Shown here: positions 7,626 to 15,596 of the stretch, one piece after another
Layout of the letters: each line of letters begins with the position of its first letter
Numbering within the stretch: position 1 is the first letter of the stretch
DNA from: Crenothrix polyspora
GTDB lineage: Bacteria > Pseudomonadota > Gammaproteobacteria > Methylococcales > Methylomonadaceae
Direction of reading: 5' to 3'
NCBI RefSeq assembly: GCF_900163755.1
Contig: NZ_FUKI01000171.1
Coordinates: 1-46,316, forward strand
Length of the DNA stretch: 46,316 bases
Made by a program: the position numbers and the translations under genes
Notes under the pieces: generated by a model
Seen by the model: the letters and a program-made list of their open reading frames with translations, nothing else
The model's database searches: none
What the model was told of the DNA's origin: nothing

Positions 7626-10162
7626 AGTTCCTCTTCCTGGCTATTCAGCAGCAATAATTGTGACGACTGGGAGTGGCTAAAATAGGTTTGTGCGATGTTA
7701 TCGGCAATTTTCCACAGTAAACGGGCGGTATCCGATAACAGCTGTTCCAACTCAGTATAAACGTAGGCAGTGGCATCGATTTGCGTCAGTTCCAGTGCTT
7801 TGCTAAGGCGTATACCCGTGTAAGCTTGCAGGATTAAACGCTCGCAATCACTTAACTGGCTTTTGGCACAGTCCTTGGGTAATGCCTGGAAATGCTGGGT
7901 TAATTGTTGCAGCTGGTAAGCCAGCGAACGTGGATGCGTTTCATCAAACAACAACAATTCCAATACCATCGCTAGCGCAATAGATGCACGGTAGCGGCGC
8001 TGGTAAAGACTTAAGCTGTCCGTTGTCAGCAATACCACCTCCAGCACCTGGTTTTGCAACGCATCAGGATGTTTTTGCACTACTGTCGCCCGCAGCAAAG
8101 CAACAAGAGCGAGGGCGCGTTCCAGCCTACGTCCGCTATCCAGCATTAACCAGGCGGCCTCACGGGTCATATTCTCGCTGGTTAAGCCGGTAAACGCCAC
8201 AATCCCGGTAATCAGCTCATCCAGGTGGGTTTGTAATTGCTCAATCGTGCAGTCAGCATTCACAACCTTTGCGTACCAGCGTCGGCGGATATTATCAATA
8301 CTGCGCCAGGTTTCTTGTGACCACAAATCACGGATACTGTTGGCAGATTGCACCAGGGCATGGATATTGGCGGACAGCGTACCGGTTTGATTGTCTTTGG
8401 CCAGCGCCAGCAATTCGGCTTGTGGCACTTTAAGCGCCTGTAAATCCGCTTTGATAAACCCTGGGTAAGTGCCGGTAACTTGCGTTAACGCACGTAATAA
8501 TATCGCCAGACAATCGGCATCAATGGCGGCTTTATAATCGGGTGTTTCCAGCAGTTTAATGAGCGTGGTACGCAGTAAACGGGTTGAAGCCTCGGTGCGT
8601 TCAAGATGTCGACCCACCCAGAACATGTTATCAGCGGCGCGGCTGGTTAATGGCTCAGTGACTGCCAAGAGCTGTATTGAACGGGTTGGTTGTGTCCATA
8701 CGCTATCAGGTTTGTCCGGTTCTGACGATAAAACCCAGGTATCTTTGCTAATACCGCCAGCCTGATTTGAAACGCTGAATGCGTCTTTTTGACGGGCAAC
8801 CCGTGTCAGTCCCCCCGGCATGACGGCATAATTCCCGCCATTAGCCACAACAAAGGTGCGCAATACCGCATGTCGCGGCTCGACATGATGGTCAATAAAC
8901 GCGGGCAAGGTGGAAAAACTGACCTGTTCCTGGCCGATATAATAATGAGGCTTGGCAGTAATGCGGGCGCGTAAGTCTTCTTTTTCCTGTTGGCTTAACA
9001 AACCGCCAAAGACAGCATAATCGCCATGACTACGGTTGATAGGTTTAATAACCAAGCGGTCGATATTTTGCAAGACAAAATCGCGTTCGCGGTGTTGGCC
9101 GCACCACCAAGTGGCTACCGAAGACAGCTTCAATTCCTGGTTTAGAAAATGGCGGCATAAGCGCGGTAAAAAAGCCAGCAAAGCCGGATTTTCCAAAACA
9201 CTGCTGCCCAAAGGATTGGCAATCGCCACATTGCCACGGCGGACCGCTTCCAGCAAACCCGCAACCCCCAGCCGTGAACTACTGTTTAATTCCAGCGGAT
9301 CGCAAAAAGAATCATCTACACGTCGTAAAATAACATCCACCACTTGCAAACCCTCAAGGGATTTAAGCCAGACAGTGCCATCGCGTACCGTTAAATCATC
9401 GCCTTGCACCAAGGTAAAACCATGGTGTGCCGCTAAATAAGCGTGTTCAAAATAAGTTTCGTTGAGCGGGCCGGGAGTTAAGATGACGATGCGTGGTGCT
9501 TCTTTATTATGTGGCGCAATGTCTGCCAGCTCTTTCCGTAGGGCTTTAAAAAATCCCGACAGCCGCTGTACGTGGGTTTCGCGAAAAATATCGGGCAACA
9601 CCCGCCGCATCACCCTGCGATTTTCCAAGGTGTAACCAGCACCCGATGGCGCTTGGGTACGGTCATCTAAAACCCATACCCGCCCGTTAGCGCCTCTGGC
9701 AAGATTGGCTGAATACAGTGTTAAATGCCGCTGTTGCTGAGCCAACGCACCAACGCAAGGCCTTAAAAACCCCGTATGCCCATAAATCAGCTCACTGGGA
9801 AGTAAGCCTTTTTTCAGTAGCGTTTGTTTACCGTACAGATCTTTTAAAATCAGATCCAGAAGGTCGGCGCGTTGTTTAAGTCCTGCTTCAATGGTTAACC
9901 ATTCCTCACTGCCAATCAGTGATGGAATCGGGTCTAGCCGCCAGGGTTGGGTAAGCTTTTGGGCATCACCATAAACATTATAAGTAACGCCATTTTTGCG
10001 TAACAGCCGCTGCGCTTCGCGGCGAACCTGCTCCAGCTCGCTTTCGCGCAGGGTGTCCAGCGTATCCATAAAACGTTCCGAATACGGTAACGCCTTGGTT
10101 TCTGTGCCAGGTATTTCACCATAAACACCTAGCTGCGTCGCGTAATATTGCCCCTCATTCAT
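7622..10162 (-). CDS. Circularly permuted ATP-grasp (DUF404/407) fused to alpha-E domain (DUF403)
   Basis: An 846-residue two-domain protein. Residues about 75-480 match the circularly permuted ATP-grasp type, with ATP-grasp-like stretches such as VIKPINRSHGDYAVFGG (371-387) and the C-terminal GGLTRVA (450-456). From about residue 505 the all-helical alpha-E domain begins (RAADNMFWVGRHLERTEAS) and runs to the end. In many bacteria these are two adjacent genes; here they are fused. ATP-grasp enzymes join a carboxylate to an amine through an acyl phosphate, so a peptide-ligase activity is the usual prediction, with no proven substrate. The 62 bp to gltA upstream leave room for a promoter; the transglutaminase downstream overlaps by 4 bp. 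Confidence 0.92.
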   Translation of the reverse strand: MNEGQYYATQLGVYGEIPGTETKALPYSERFMDTLDTLRESELEQVRREAQRLLRKNGVTYNVYGDAQKLTQPWRLDPIPSLIGSEEWLTIEAGLKQRADLLDLILKDLYGKQTLLKKGLLPSELIYGHTGFLRPCVGALAQQQRHLTLYSANLARGANGRVWVLDDRTQAPSGAGYTLENRRVMRRVLPDIFRETHVQRLSGFFKALRKELADIAPHNKEAPRIVILTPGPLNETYFEHAYLAAHHGFTLVQGDDLTVRDGTVWLKSLEGLQVVDVILRRVDDSFCDPLELNSSSRLGVAGLLEAVRRGNVAIANPLGSSVLENPALLAFLPRLCRHFLNQELKLSSVATWWCGQHRERDFVLQNIDRLVIKPINRSHGDYAVFGGLLSQQEKEDLRARITAKPHYYIGQEQVSFSTLPAFIDHHVEPRHAVLRTFVVANGGNYAVMPGGLTRVARQKDAFSVSNQAGGISKDTWVLSSEPDKPDSVWTQPTRSIQLLAVTEPLTSRAADNMFWVGRHLERTEASTRLLRTTLIKLLETPDYKAAIDADCLAILLRALTQVTGTYPGFIKADLQALKVPQAELLALAKDNQTGTLSANIHALVQSANSIRDLWSQETWRSIDNIRRRWYAKVVNADCTIEQLQTHLDELITGIVAFTGLTSENMTREAAWLMLDSGRRLERALALVALLRATVVQKHPDALQNQVLEVVLLTTDSLSLYQRRYRASIALAMVLELLLFDETHPRSLAYQLQQLTQHFQALPKDCAKSQLSDCERLILQAYTGIRLSKALELTQIDATAYVYTELEQLLSDTARLLWKIADNIAQTYFSHSQSSQLLLLNSQEEEL

Positions 10163-10224
10163 GGGCTGCGCCTTTCACTTTACGCAAAATTATTCCTTCA
10201 CTCGCATTGAAAAATACATGTCAT

Positions 10225-11529
10225 TCAAGACCGTTGATCAACATCCTGATAACGTCGCAGCGTTTCACCCACATAAATTTGGCGTGGACGGGTAATGGTG
10301 ACTTGTTTGGCGTGCAACATTTCCCGCCAATGTGCCAGCCAACCAGGCATACGGCCAATGGCAAACAGCACCGTGAACATATTGGTCGGTATACCCGCCG
10401 CCCGCAGGATTAAACCGGAATAAAAATCCACATTGGGGTAGAGTTTACGCGAGATGAAATAATCATCTTTTAATGCAATTTCTTCCAGTCGCCGAGCAAT
10501 ATCAAATAATGGATCAGTCATGCCGGACTTATTCAACAGCTTATCGCATTGTTGTTTTAAGACCTGGGCACGCGGGTCAAAATTTTTATAGACCCGATGG
10601 CCAAAGCCCATCAGTCGGCTGGTAGAATTTTTGTCTTTGGCCTGGTTGATAAATTCCGTGCCATCGCCGCCATCGGCATGGATTTGCTCCAGCATTTGAA
10701 TCACTTGCTGATTAGCCCCGCCATGCCGTGGCCCCCACAACGCACAAATACCGGCTGAAGCCACCGCGTACACATTGGCCATGCTGGAGCCAGCGGTACG
10801 CACCGATGAGGTACTACAGTTTTGTTCATGATCAGCATGCAGGATAAAAAACATATCAATCGCCCGCACAATATCTTCATCCAGCTCGTAATCGCGCACG
10901 GGGGAGGCGAACATCATGTTGAGAAAATTGCGGGTATATTTCAGCTTGTAAGACGGATAAATCAACGGCTCGCCGATGGATTTTTTATAGGAAAACGCGG
11001 CAATGGTGCGTACCTGCGACACCAAATTGGCGACAATCTGAATTTCGGTGGCGCTGTCCAGCTCATCAGGAATAGGATAAAACGTGGACAACGAGGCCAC
11101 CATCGTTGCCAGTATGCCCATCGGATGAGAGCCACGCGGGAAACCATTAAAAAAATGGTGCATGTCTTCGTGAATAATGGATGACTCATTCAAACGGGTT
11201 GAGAATTGCAGCAATTGCTCGGCTTTCGGTAACTCACCGTGCAGTAGCAGGTAAGCAACCTCCACGAAACGTGATTTTTCGGCCAATTCCTCAATCGCAT
11301 AACCACGGTAGCGCAAAATACCTTTGTCGCCGTCGATGTAAGTGATGGCGCTTTCACACGCGCCGGTATTGCCGTAACCTTCATCCAGTGTGATGTAGCC
11401 GGTTTCAGCACGTAACTTGGAAATATCAATGGCTTTTTCGCCTTCAACCCCCACCGATGTTGGCAGGGTGTAAGTTTTATTCTCCAGGGTTAAAGTAGCA
11501 GGAGACAGTGTGTGCAATTTATCAGTCAT
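10225..11529 (-). CDS. gltA: Citrate synthase
   Basis: A 434-residue cytoplasmic enzyme that condenses acetyl-CoA and oxaloacetate into citrate. The length and sequence fit the hexameric type II enzymes of Gram-negative bacteria (E. coli 427). Catalytic regions are visible: HADHEQNCSTSSVR (first His), GFGHRVYKNFDPRA (second His) and NVDFYSGLI (catalytic Asp). A GAGAGA element lies about 9 bp before the ATG. It sits 53 bp downstream of the DUF2126 gene and 62 bp upstream of the ATP-grasp/alpha-E gene on the same strand, an unusual place for a TCA-cycle gene. Confidence 0.97.
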   Translation of the reverse strand: MTDKLHTLSPATLTLENKTYTLPTSVGVEGEKAIDISKLRAETGYITLDEGYGNTGACESAITYIDGDKGILRYRGYAIEELAEKSRFVEVAYLLLHGELPKAEQLLQFSTRLNESSIIHEDMHHFFNGFPRGSHPMGILATMVASLSTFYPIPDELDSATEIQIVANLVSQVRTIAAFSYKKSIGEPLIYPSYKLKYTRNFLNMMFASPVRDYELDEDIVRAIDMFFILHADHEQNCSTSSVRTAGSSMANVYAVASAGICALWGPRHGGANQQVIQMLEQIHADGGDGTEFINQAKDKNSTSRLMGFGHRVYKNFDPRAQVLKQQCDKLLNKSGMTDPLFDIARRLEEIALKDDYFISRKLYPNVDFYSGLILRAAGIPTNMFTVLFAIGRMPGWLAHWREMLHAKQVTITRPRQIYVGETLRRYQDVDQRS

Positions 11530-11582
11530 TTAAAATATCTCTCTAGTTTAATCATTCCGTTACCCTAAAAACCGAATCATTA

Positions 11583-14500
11583 TCAGCGATTTTTATGGCG
11601 TAAATCCAACGTAAATGGATATTCGTTGCTTAATTCTTCAACCGGTGGTGCCATCGGTCTTTGGCTGGCCGTGTTAACTTTGAACGAGGTTTCTGTGCCT
11701 TTGGGCTTGGCGACAAAAGGCGGTGGAGCGACAGCGCCTGGCGTATGGCCATAATCCCAAAAACGGGTGATACGACGGGTTTCGGCAGCAAAATCATTGA
11801 CTGGGAAGTCGTCATAACTGCGCCCCCCCGGATGCGCCACATTGTACGTACAGCCACCTACCGAATGGCCATTCCAGGTATCAATCACATCGAACACCAA
11901 CGGCATGTGCGGCGCTATGGTAGGGTGTAAAGCAGACGGCGGTTGCCAGGCACGATAACGCACCCCCGCCACGTATTCACCCTTACGACCGGTCGTGCGC
12001 ATCGGTAAACGTCGGCCATTACTGGTAATCACGTAGCGACCTTCGGTCATTCCCGTCACCTTGACCTGAATACGCTCAACAGAGGAATCGACATAACGCG
12101 CCGTGCCGGTACTGCTAACTTCTTCACCCAGTACATGCCAGGGTTCAATGGCAAAACGCAATTCCATATCAATGCCATCCACCAGCGTATTACCGTAACG
12201 GGGAAAACGGAACTCAAAGAACGGCTCCAGCCAGTCCAATTCAAAATTGAAACCGGCGCGTTGCAAATCTTTGCACACCTGTTGCAGATCTTCGCGGACA
12301 TAATGAGGTAGCATGAAACGGTCATGCAATTCAGTCCCCCAGCGCACCAGGTCGTGTTGATAGGGTTCACGCCAGAACCAGGCAATCAGGGTGCGCAGCA
12401 ACAGGTTTTGTACCAGCGACATCCGTGCATGGGGCGGCATTTCAAACGAGCGCAGTTCCAGAATACCCAAACGTCCGGTCGAGCTGTCCGGTGAGTACAA
12501 CTTATCGATACAAAATTCCGAACGGTGCGTGTTGCCAGTGATGTCGGTTAACAAATGCCGTAGCAAGCGATCAACCAACCACGGTTCAGGCACTTCGCCG
12601 GTAGGTATTTGCTGAAAGGCAATTTCCAGTTCATACAATTTTTCATCGCGGCCTTCATCAACACGCGGTGCCTGACTGGTAGGGCCAATAAACATACCGG
12701 AGAATAAATATGATAAGCCCGGATGATGTTGCCAGTAAGTAATCAAGCTGCGCAGTAAATCGGGGCGGCGCAATATCGGACTGTCCGACGGTGTTTCTGC
12801 CCCCAGTGTGATGTGGTTGCCACCACCGGTACCCGTATGTCGGCCATCCTGCATAAATTTTTCTGTGCCCAATCGGGATTGTCGGGCTTCTTCATACAGT
12901 AGCGTGGTTTTATCAACCAGCTCTTGCCAGCTTTTGGAAGGGTGAATGTTCACTTCAATAACACCAGGATCAGGCGTAACCATCAAACGTTCTATGCGAT
13001 AGTCGCGCGGTGGCTCGTAGCCTTCCAGCACAACGGGAATCTTTAAATTGTCGGCAGTGGCCTCGATAGCGGCGACCAGTTCCAAATAATGTTCCAGATA
13101 CGTGAGCGGTGGCATAAAGACGTAAAGCCGACCTTCACGCACTTCGACACACATTGCCGTATGAGGTACATCGACAGTTGCTGTGGGTTCGTCGCCGATG
13201 GCCTGTGTATTTTCCTCTAAAGGCGTCTTGGCGTTTTTTTGAAAAGTACTGTAACGCCTGGCGACTTCACCGTAATAATCCCCCAGTTCCGGCAGGTCGT
13301 CAAACAGGCTTTGTGGCTCCTGGGTATCGCGTTTATCGGGTGCAACCCAGGGTAAGCTGGACAGCGGTAAACGCAAGCCCATCGGCGAATTGCCTGGCAC
13401 CAGGAACATGGCGTCGCGACGAAACGTCCACGGGCCGCTTTTCCAGCTCTGTGCCGCCCAGTTCCATTGCACAGGCAAGACAAAACCGACCGGTTCGCCT
13501 AAATCGCCATCGAGTAAATGGGTCAGGGTTTTGCGTTCAATGCTGTCTTTTAAATTGTAGGTTAACGGATCAACGTTGTCCGGCAGCGTACCTTCTTGCC
13601 AGCAATAATAGAAGCTGTCTTCAAAGGCATTGACGATATATTTAGGCTTCAGTCCTAAACGCAAAGCGATTTGAGTAACAAATTCCTGCGCCTGCTCCAC
13701 CACCACGCCGTAATTGCGGTTGATGTCGGCCAGTAACGCGGGATTACGCCACACCGGTTCGTTATCTTTGCGCCAAAAAATACCGTATTGCCAGCGAGGT
13801 ACGGGTTCCCCTGGATACCATTTACCCTGGCCGTAATGCAGCATGGCACCGATGGCAAAGCGATCACGCAACCGCAAGGTCAAAGCCTGTGCGCGTTCAC
13901 GCTTATGAGCGCCATCGGCATGGGTATTCCATTCGTCGCCCGCCATATCATCCACAGACACAAAGGTGGGTTCGCCGCCGATGGTGAGGCGGACATCATT
14001 GTCCTGTAAATTTTGGTCGACAGCGTGTCCCAAGGCATCAATACGTGCCCACTGGTCATCAGTATAAGGCTTGGTAACCCGTGGGTCTTCGTGTAAGCGG
14101 GTGACGCTGTTGCTAAACTCAAACGTCACTTCACATTTATCGGTCGCACCGGAAACCGGTGCAGCACTGGCGGGATCTGGAGTACACGCCAAAGGAATAT
14201 GGCCTTCTCCTGTCAGTAACCCAGAAGTCGGGTCTAAACCTATCCAGCCTGCACCAGGGATATAGACTTCAGTCCAGGCATGTAAATCGGTAAAATCCTG
14301 TTCGGGGCCAGAGGGGCCATCCAGGGATTTGAGGTCGGCGGTGAGCTGTACCAGATAGCCGGAAACAAAGCGGGCAGCAAGCCCCAGTTTGCGTAGTATC
14401 TGCACCAGTAGCCAAGCTGAATCGCGGCACGAGCCACTGAGTTTTTCTAAAGTCTCTTCGCAGCTTTGGATGCCGACTTCCATGCGAATGTTGTAGCTTA

Positions 14501-14966
14501 GGCCGGTAAAGACCTTGCGATTGACATCAACGATAAAATCATTAATCGAGCGTTCGGCAATATCAAACTCATTGATCCACTGATTAAGCAACACACCATT
14601 TTCGGTTTGCTCTAAATACGGTTGCAGCTCCTTCTCGGTCAGTGAATCATAATTAAACGGATAATTTTGCGCATAGTCTTCCACAAAAAAATCAAACGGA
14701 TTGATGGTAGTTAAATCGGCAATAATTTCGACTTCCACGCTTAATTTTTGGCAGCTTTCAGGGAAGACCACCCGTGCCAGGATATTACCAAAGGGGTCTT
14801 GTTGCCAATTAATAAAATGATTTTTAGGTTCAATGCGCAGAGTATAGGCTTTAATCGGTGTCCGGCAATGTACCGCCGGACGCAGGCGAAATATATGCGG
14901 CGATAAGGTGACCATTCGGTCAAATTGATACACGGTTTTGTGGCTGATAGCGACTCGAACAGTCAT
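11583..14966 (-). CDS. Transglutaminase-DUF2126 fusion protein
   Basis: A 1127-residue protein. Residues 1-90 are the bacterial transglutaminase N-terminal domain. The core follows with Cys180 (LSGSCRDSAW), His229 (DLHAWTEVY) and Asp245 (IGLDPTSGL). The remaining 800 or so residues form the DUF2126 region, with conserved-looking stretches including TIGGEPTFVSVDDM, GTGGGNHITLGAETPSDSP and SPDSSTGRLGILELRSFEMP. The last two resemble the metal and nucleotide sites of glutamine-synthetase/GCS-fold ligases, and DUF2126 has been proposed to be a carboxylate-amine ligase. The ribosome site AGGA is 10 bp before the ATG. It is the first gene of the seven-gene - strand cluster and thus likely sets its expression. 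Confidence 0.9.
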   Translation of the reverse strand: MTVRVAISHKTVYQFDRMVTLSPHIFRLRPAVHCRTPIKAYTLRIEPKNHFINWQQDPFGNILARVVFPESCQKLSVEVEIIADLTTINPFDFFVEDYAQNYPFNYDSLTEKELQPYLEQTENGVLLNQWINEFDIAERSINDFIVDVNRKVFTGLSYNIRMEVGIQSCEETLEKLSGSCRDSAWLLVQILRKLGLAARFVSGYLVQLTADLKSLDGPSGPEQDFTDLHAWTEVYIPGAGWIGLDPTSGLLTGEGHIPLACTPDPASAAPVSGATDKCEVTFEFSNSVTRLHEDPRVTKPYTDDQWARIDALGHAVDQNLQDNDVRLTIGGEPTFVSVDDMAGDEWNTHADGAHKRERAQALTLRLRDRFAIGAMLHYGQGKWYPGEPVPRWQYGIFWRKDNEPVWRNPALLADINRNYGVVVEQAQEFVTQIALRLGLKPKYIVNAFEDSFYYCWQEGTLPDNVDPLTYNLKDSIERKTLTHLLDGDLGEPVGFVLPVQWNWAAQSWKSGPWTFRRDAMFLVPGNSPMGLRLPLSSLPWVAPDKRDTQEPQSLFDDLPELGDYYGEVARRYSTFQKNAKTPLEENTQAIGDEPTATVDVPHTAMCVEVREGRLYVFMPPLTYLEHYLELVAAIEATADNLKIPVVLEGYEPPRDYRIERLMVTPDPGVIEVNIHPSKSWQELVDKTTLLYEEARQSRLGTEKFMQDGRHTGTGGGNHITLGAETPSDSPILRRPDLLRSLITYWQHHPGLSYLFSGMFIGPTSQAPRVDEGRDEKLYELEIAFQQIPTGEVPEPWLVDRLLRHLLTDITGNTHRSEFCIDKLYSPDSSTGRLGILELRSFEMPPHARMSLVQNLLLRTLIAWFWREPYQHDLVRWGTELHDRFMLPHYVREDLQQVCKDLQRAGFNFELDWLEPFFEFRFPRYGNTLVDGIDMELRFAIEPWHVLGEEVSSTGTARYVDSSVERIQVKVTGMTEGRYVITSNGRRLPMRTTGRKGEYVAGVRYRAWQPPSALHPTIAPHMPLVFDVIDTWNGHSVGGCTYNVAHPGGRSYDDFPVNDFAAETRRITRFWDYGHTPGAVAPPPFVAKPKGTETSFKVNTASQRPMAPPVEELSNEYPFTLDLRHKNR

Positions 14967-15302
14967 ATTATTTTTTTCCTGTTTTTGCGATTACGGGCTG
15001 GATTAATAGCCCAAAATGCATCCTATGGGTAATGAATTTCCAAAATGTAGGTGGTTCTGATTATTGCCCGCTTTTTACGAGACAGAAACACGGGATGATG
15101 TTGCCCATAACGCTACAATCATCCTAAAAAATAAAAAAGCACAAGTTGTTTTCATTATCGATTCTCAATTAGTTACGATTACTTAAAAATAAAGCAATAA
15201 ATGCGCCATTATTAATTTCTTGTAAATACATTGAAAATCAGTTGATCGGTAACATATCGCAATATTTAACATGATCATTTTAGGTGCGCTCTCGCGCCTT
15301 TA

Positions 15303-15387
15303 TGGTGCAATCGGTTCAGGTAAAAATTAAAATCGGTTTTGCACAATAACGGTCATAGACTAATGAAATTTGAATTAAATTGGTGCA
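15303..15387. promoter_or_regulatory. Cluster of NtrC-like half-sites
   Basis: TGGTGCA occurs at 15303-15309 and 15381-15387, and the inverted form TGCACAA at 15340-15346. The NtrC consensus is TGCACYA-N5-TGGTGCA; only half-sites are good here and no full dyad is seen. They lie about 90-170 bp upstream of the sigma-54-like promoter at 15474, the usual enhancer distance. Confidence 0.35.
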
Positions 15388-15473
15388 ATTTATAGGGTTT
15401 TAATGTTAAGTAAATATTCCATTTTTAAAATAAGACCTTGTTTAAAAACTATTTAATATCATTATTACAGAGT

Positions 15474-15488
15474 TGGCATAAAAATAGC
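15474..15488 (+). promoter_or_regulatory. Candidate sigma-54 promoter for a small RNA
   Basis: TGGCAT-AAAAA-TAGC matches the -24/-12 consensus TGGCAC-N5-TTGC with the invariant GG and GC at exact spacing and two mismatches. The predicted start is near 15500, about 95 nt before a strong terminator. A sigma-70 reading (TTGGCA with a poor -10 near 15497) cannot be excluded. Confidence 0.5.
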
Positions 15489-15499
15489 TTAGTAAATTA

Positions 15500-15596
15500 T
15501 GTTATCGACGTAACTTACCTCTCCTGGTAACCCCCTGCTTGCTAGCCTAAAGCACCCACGCATTACCTTAACTCGACGGGGTAATGCGTTTTTTTT
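15500..15596 (+). ncRNA. Candidate small RNA with an anti-Shine-Dalgarno loop
   Basis: The segment folds into three simple hairpins. The first is TTACC-TCTCCT-GGTAA (15515-15530), which presents UCUCCU in its loop. The second is TGCTT/AAGCA (15536-15554), and the third is a 10-bp terminator (15558-15589) followed by eight Ts. There is no ORF. Because the terminator works only on the + strand and no + strand gene lies upstream for over 11 kb, an independent transcript is the simplest reading. UCUCCU is complementary to AGGAGA ribosome sites, for example that of cynS in this window. It matches no RNA family I recognise; the 5' end is inferred from the promoter call. Confidence 0.5.
15558..15596 (+). 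terminator. Rho-independent terminator, + strand
   Basis: Perfect 10-bp stem ACGCATTACC (15558-15567) / GGTAATGCGT (15580-15589) with a 12-nt loop, followed by T at 15589-15596. Read on the - strand there is no T-run after the stem, so it does not serve maeB, whose stop codon at 15595-15597 overlaps the T-run. Confidence 0.88.

Larger units (their letters stand above)
14967..15594. other. 628-bp gene-free region between the DUF2126 gene and maeB
   Basis: AT-rich and without a credible ORF. The left part must contain the - strand promoter of the DUF2126 gene. The right part holds a sigma-54-like promoter, a short RNA-like segment and a + strand terminator, listed separately. Three NtrC-like half-sites lie in the middle. 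Confidence 0.8.

Noticed and set aside
13154-13633. 159-codon open frame on the + strand inside the DUF2126 gene
   Set aside because: Antisense shadow of a well-supported gene; no ribosome site and a composition unlike a real protein.
15558-15596. Hairpin considered as terminator of maeB
   Set aside because: On the - strand the stem is not followed by a T-run and the T-run lies inside the maeB stop region, so it serves the + strand only.
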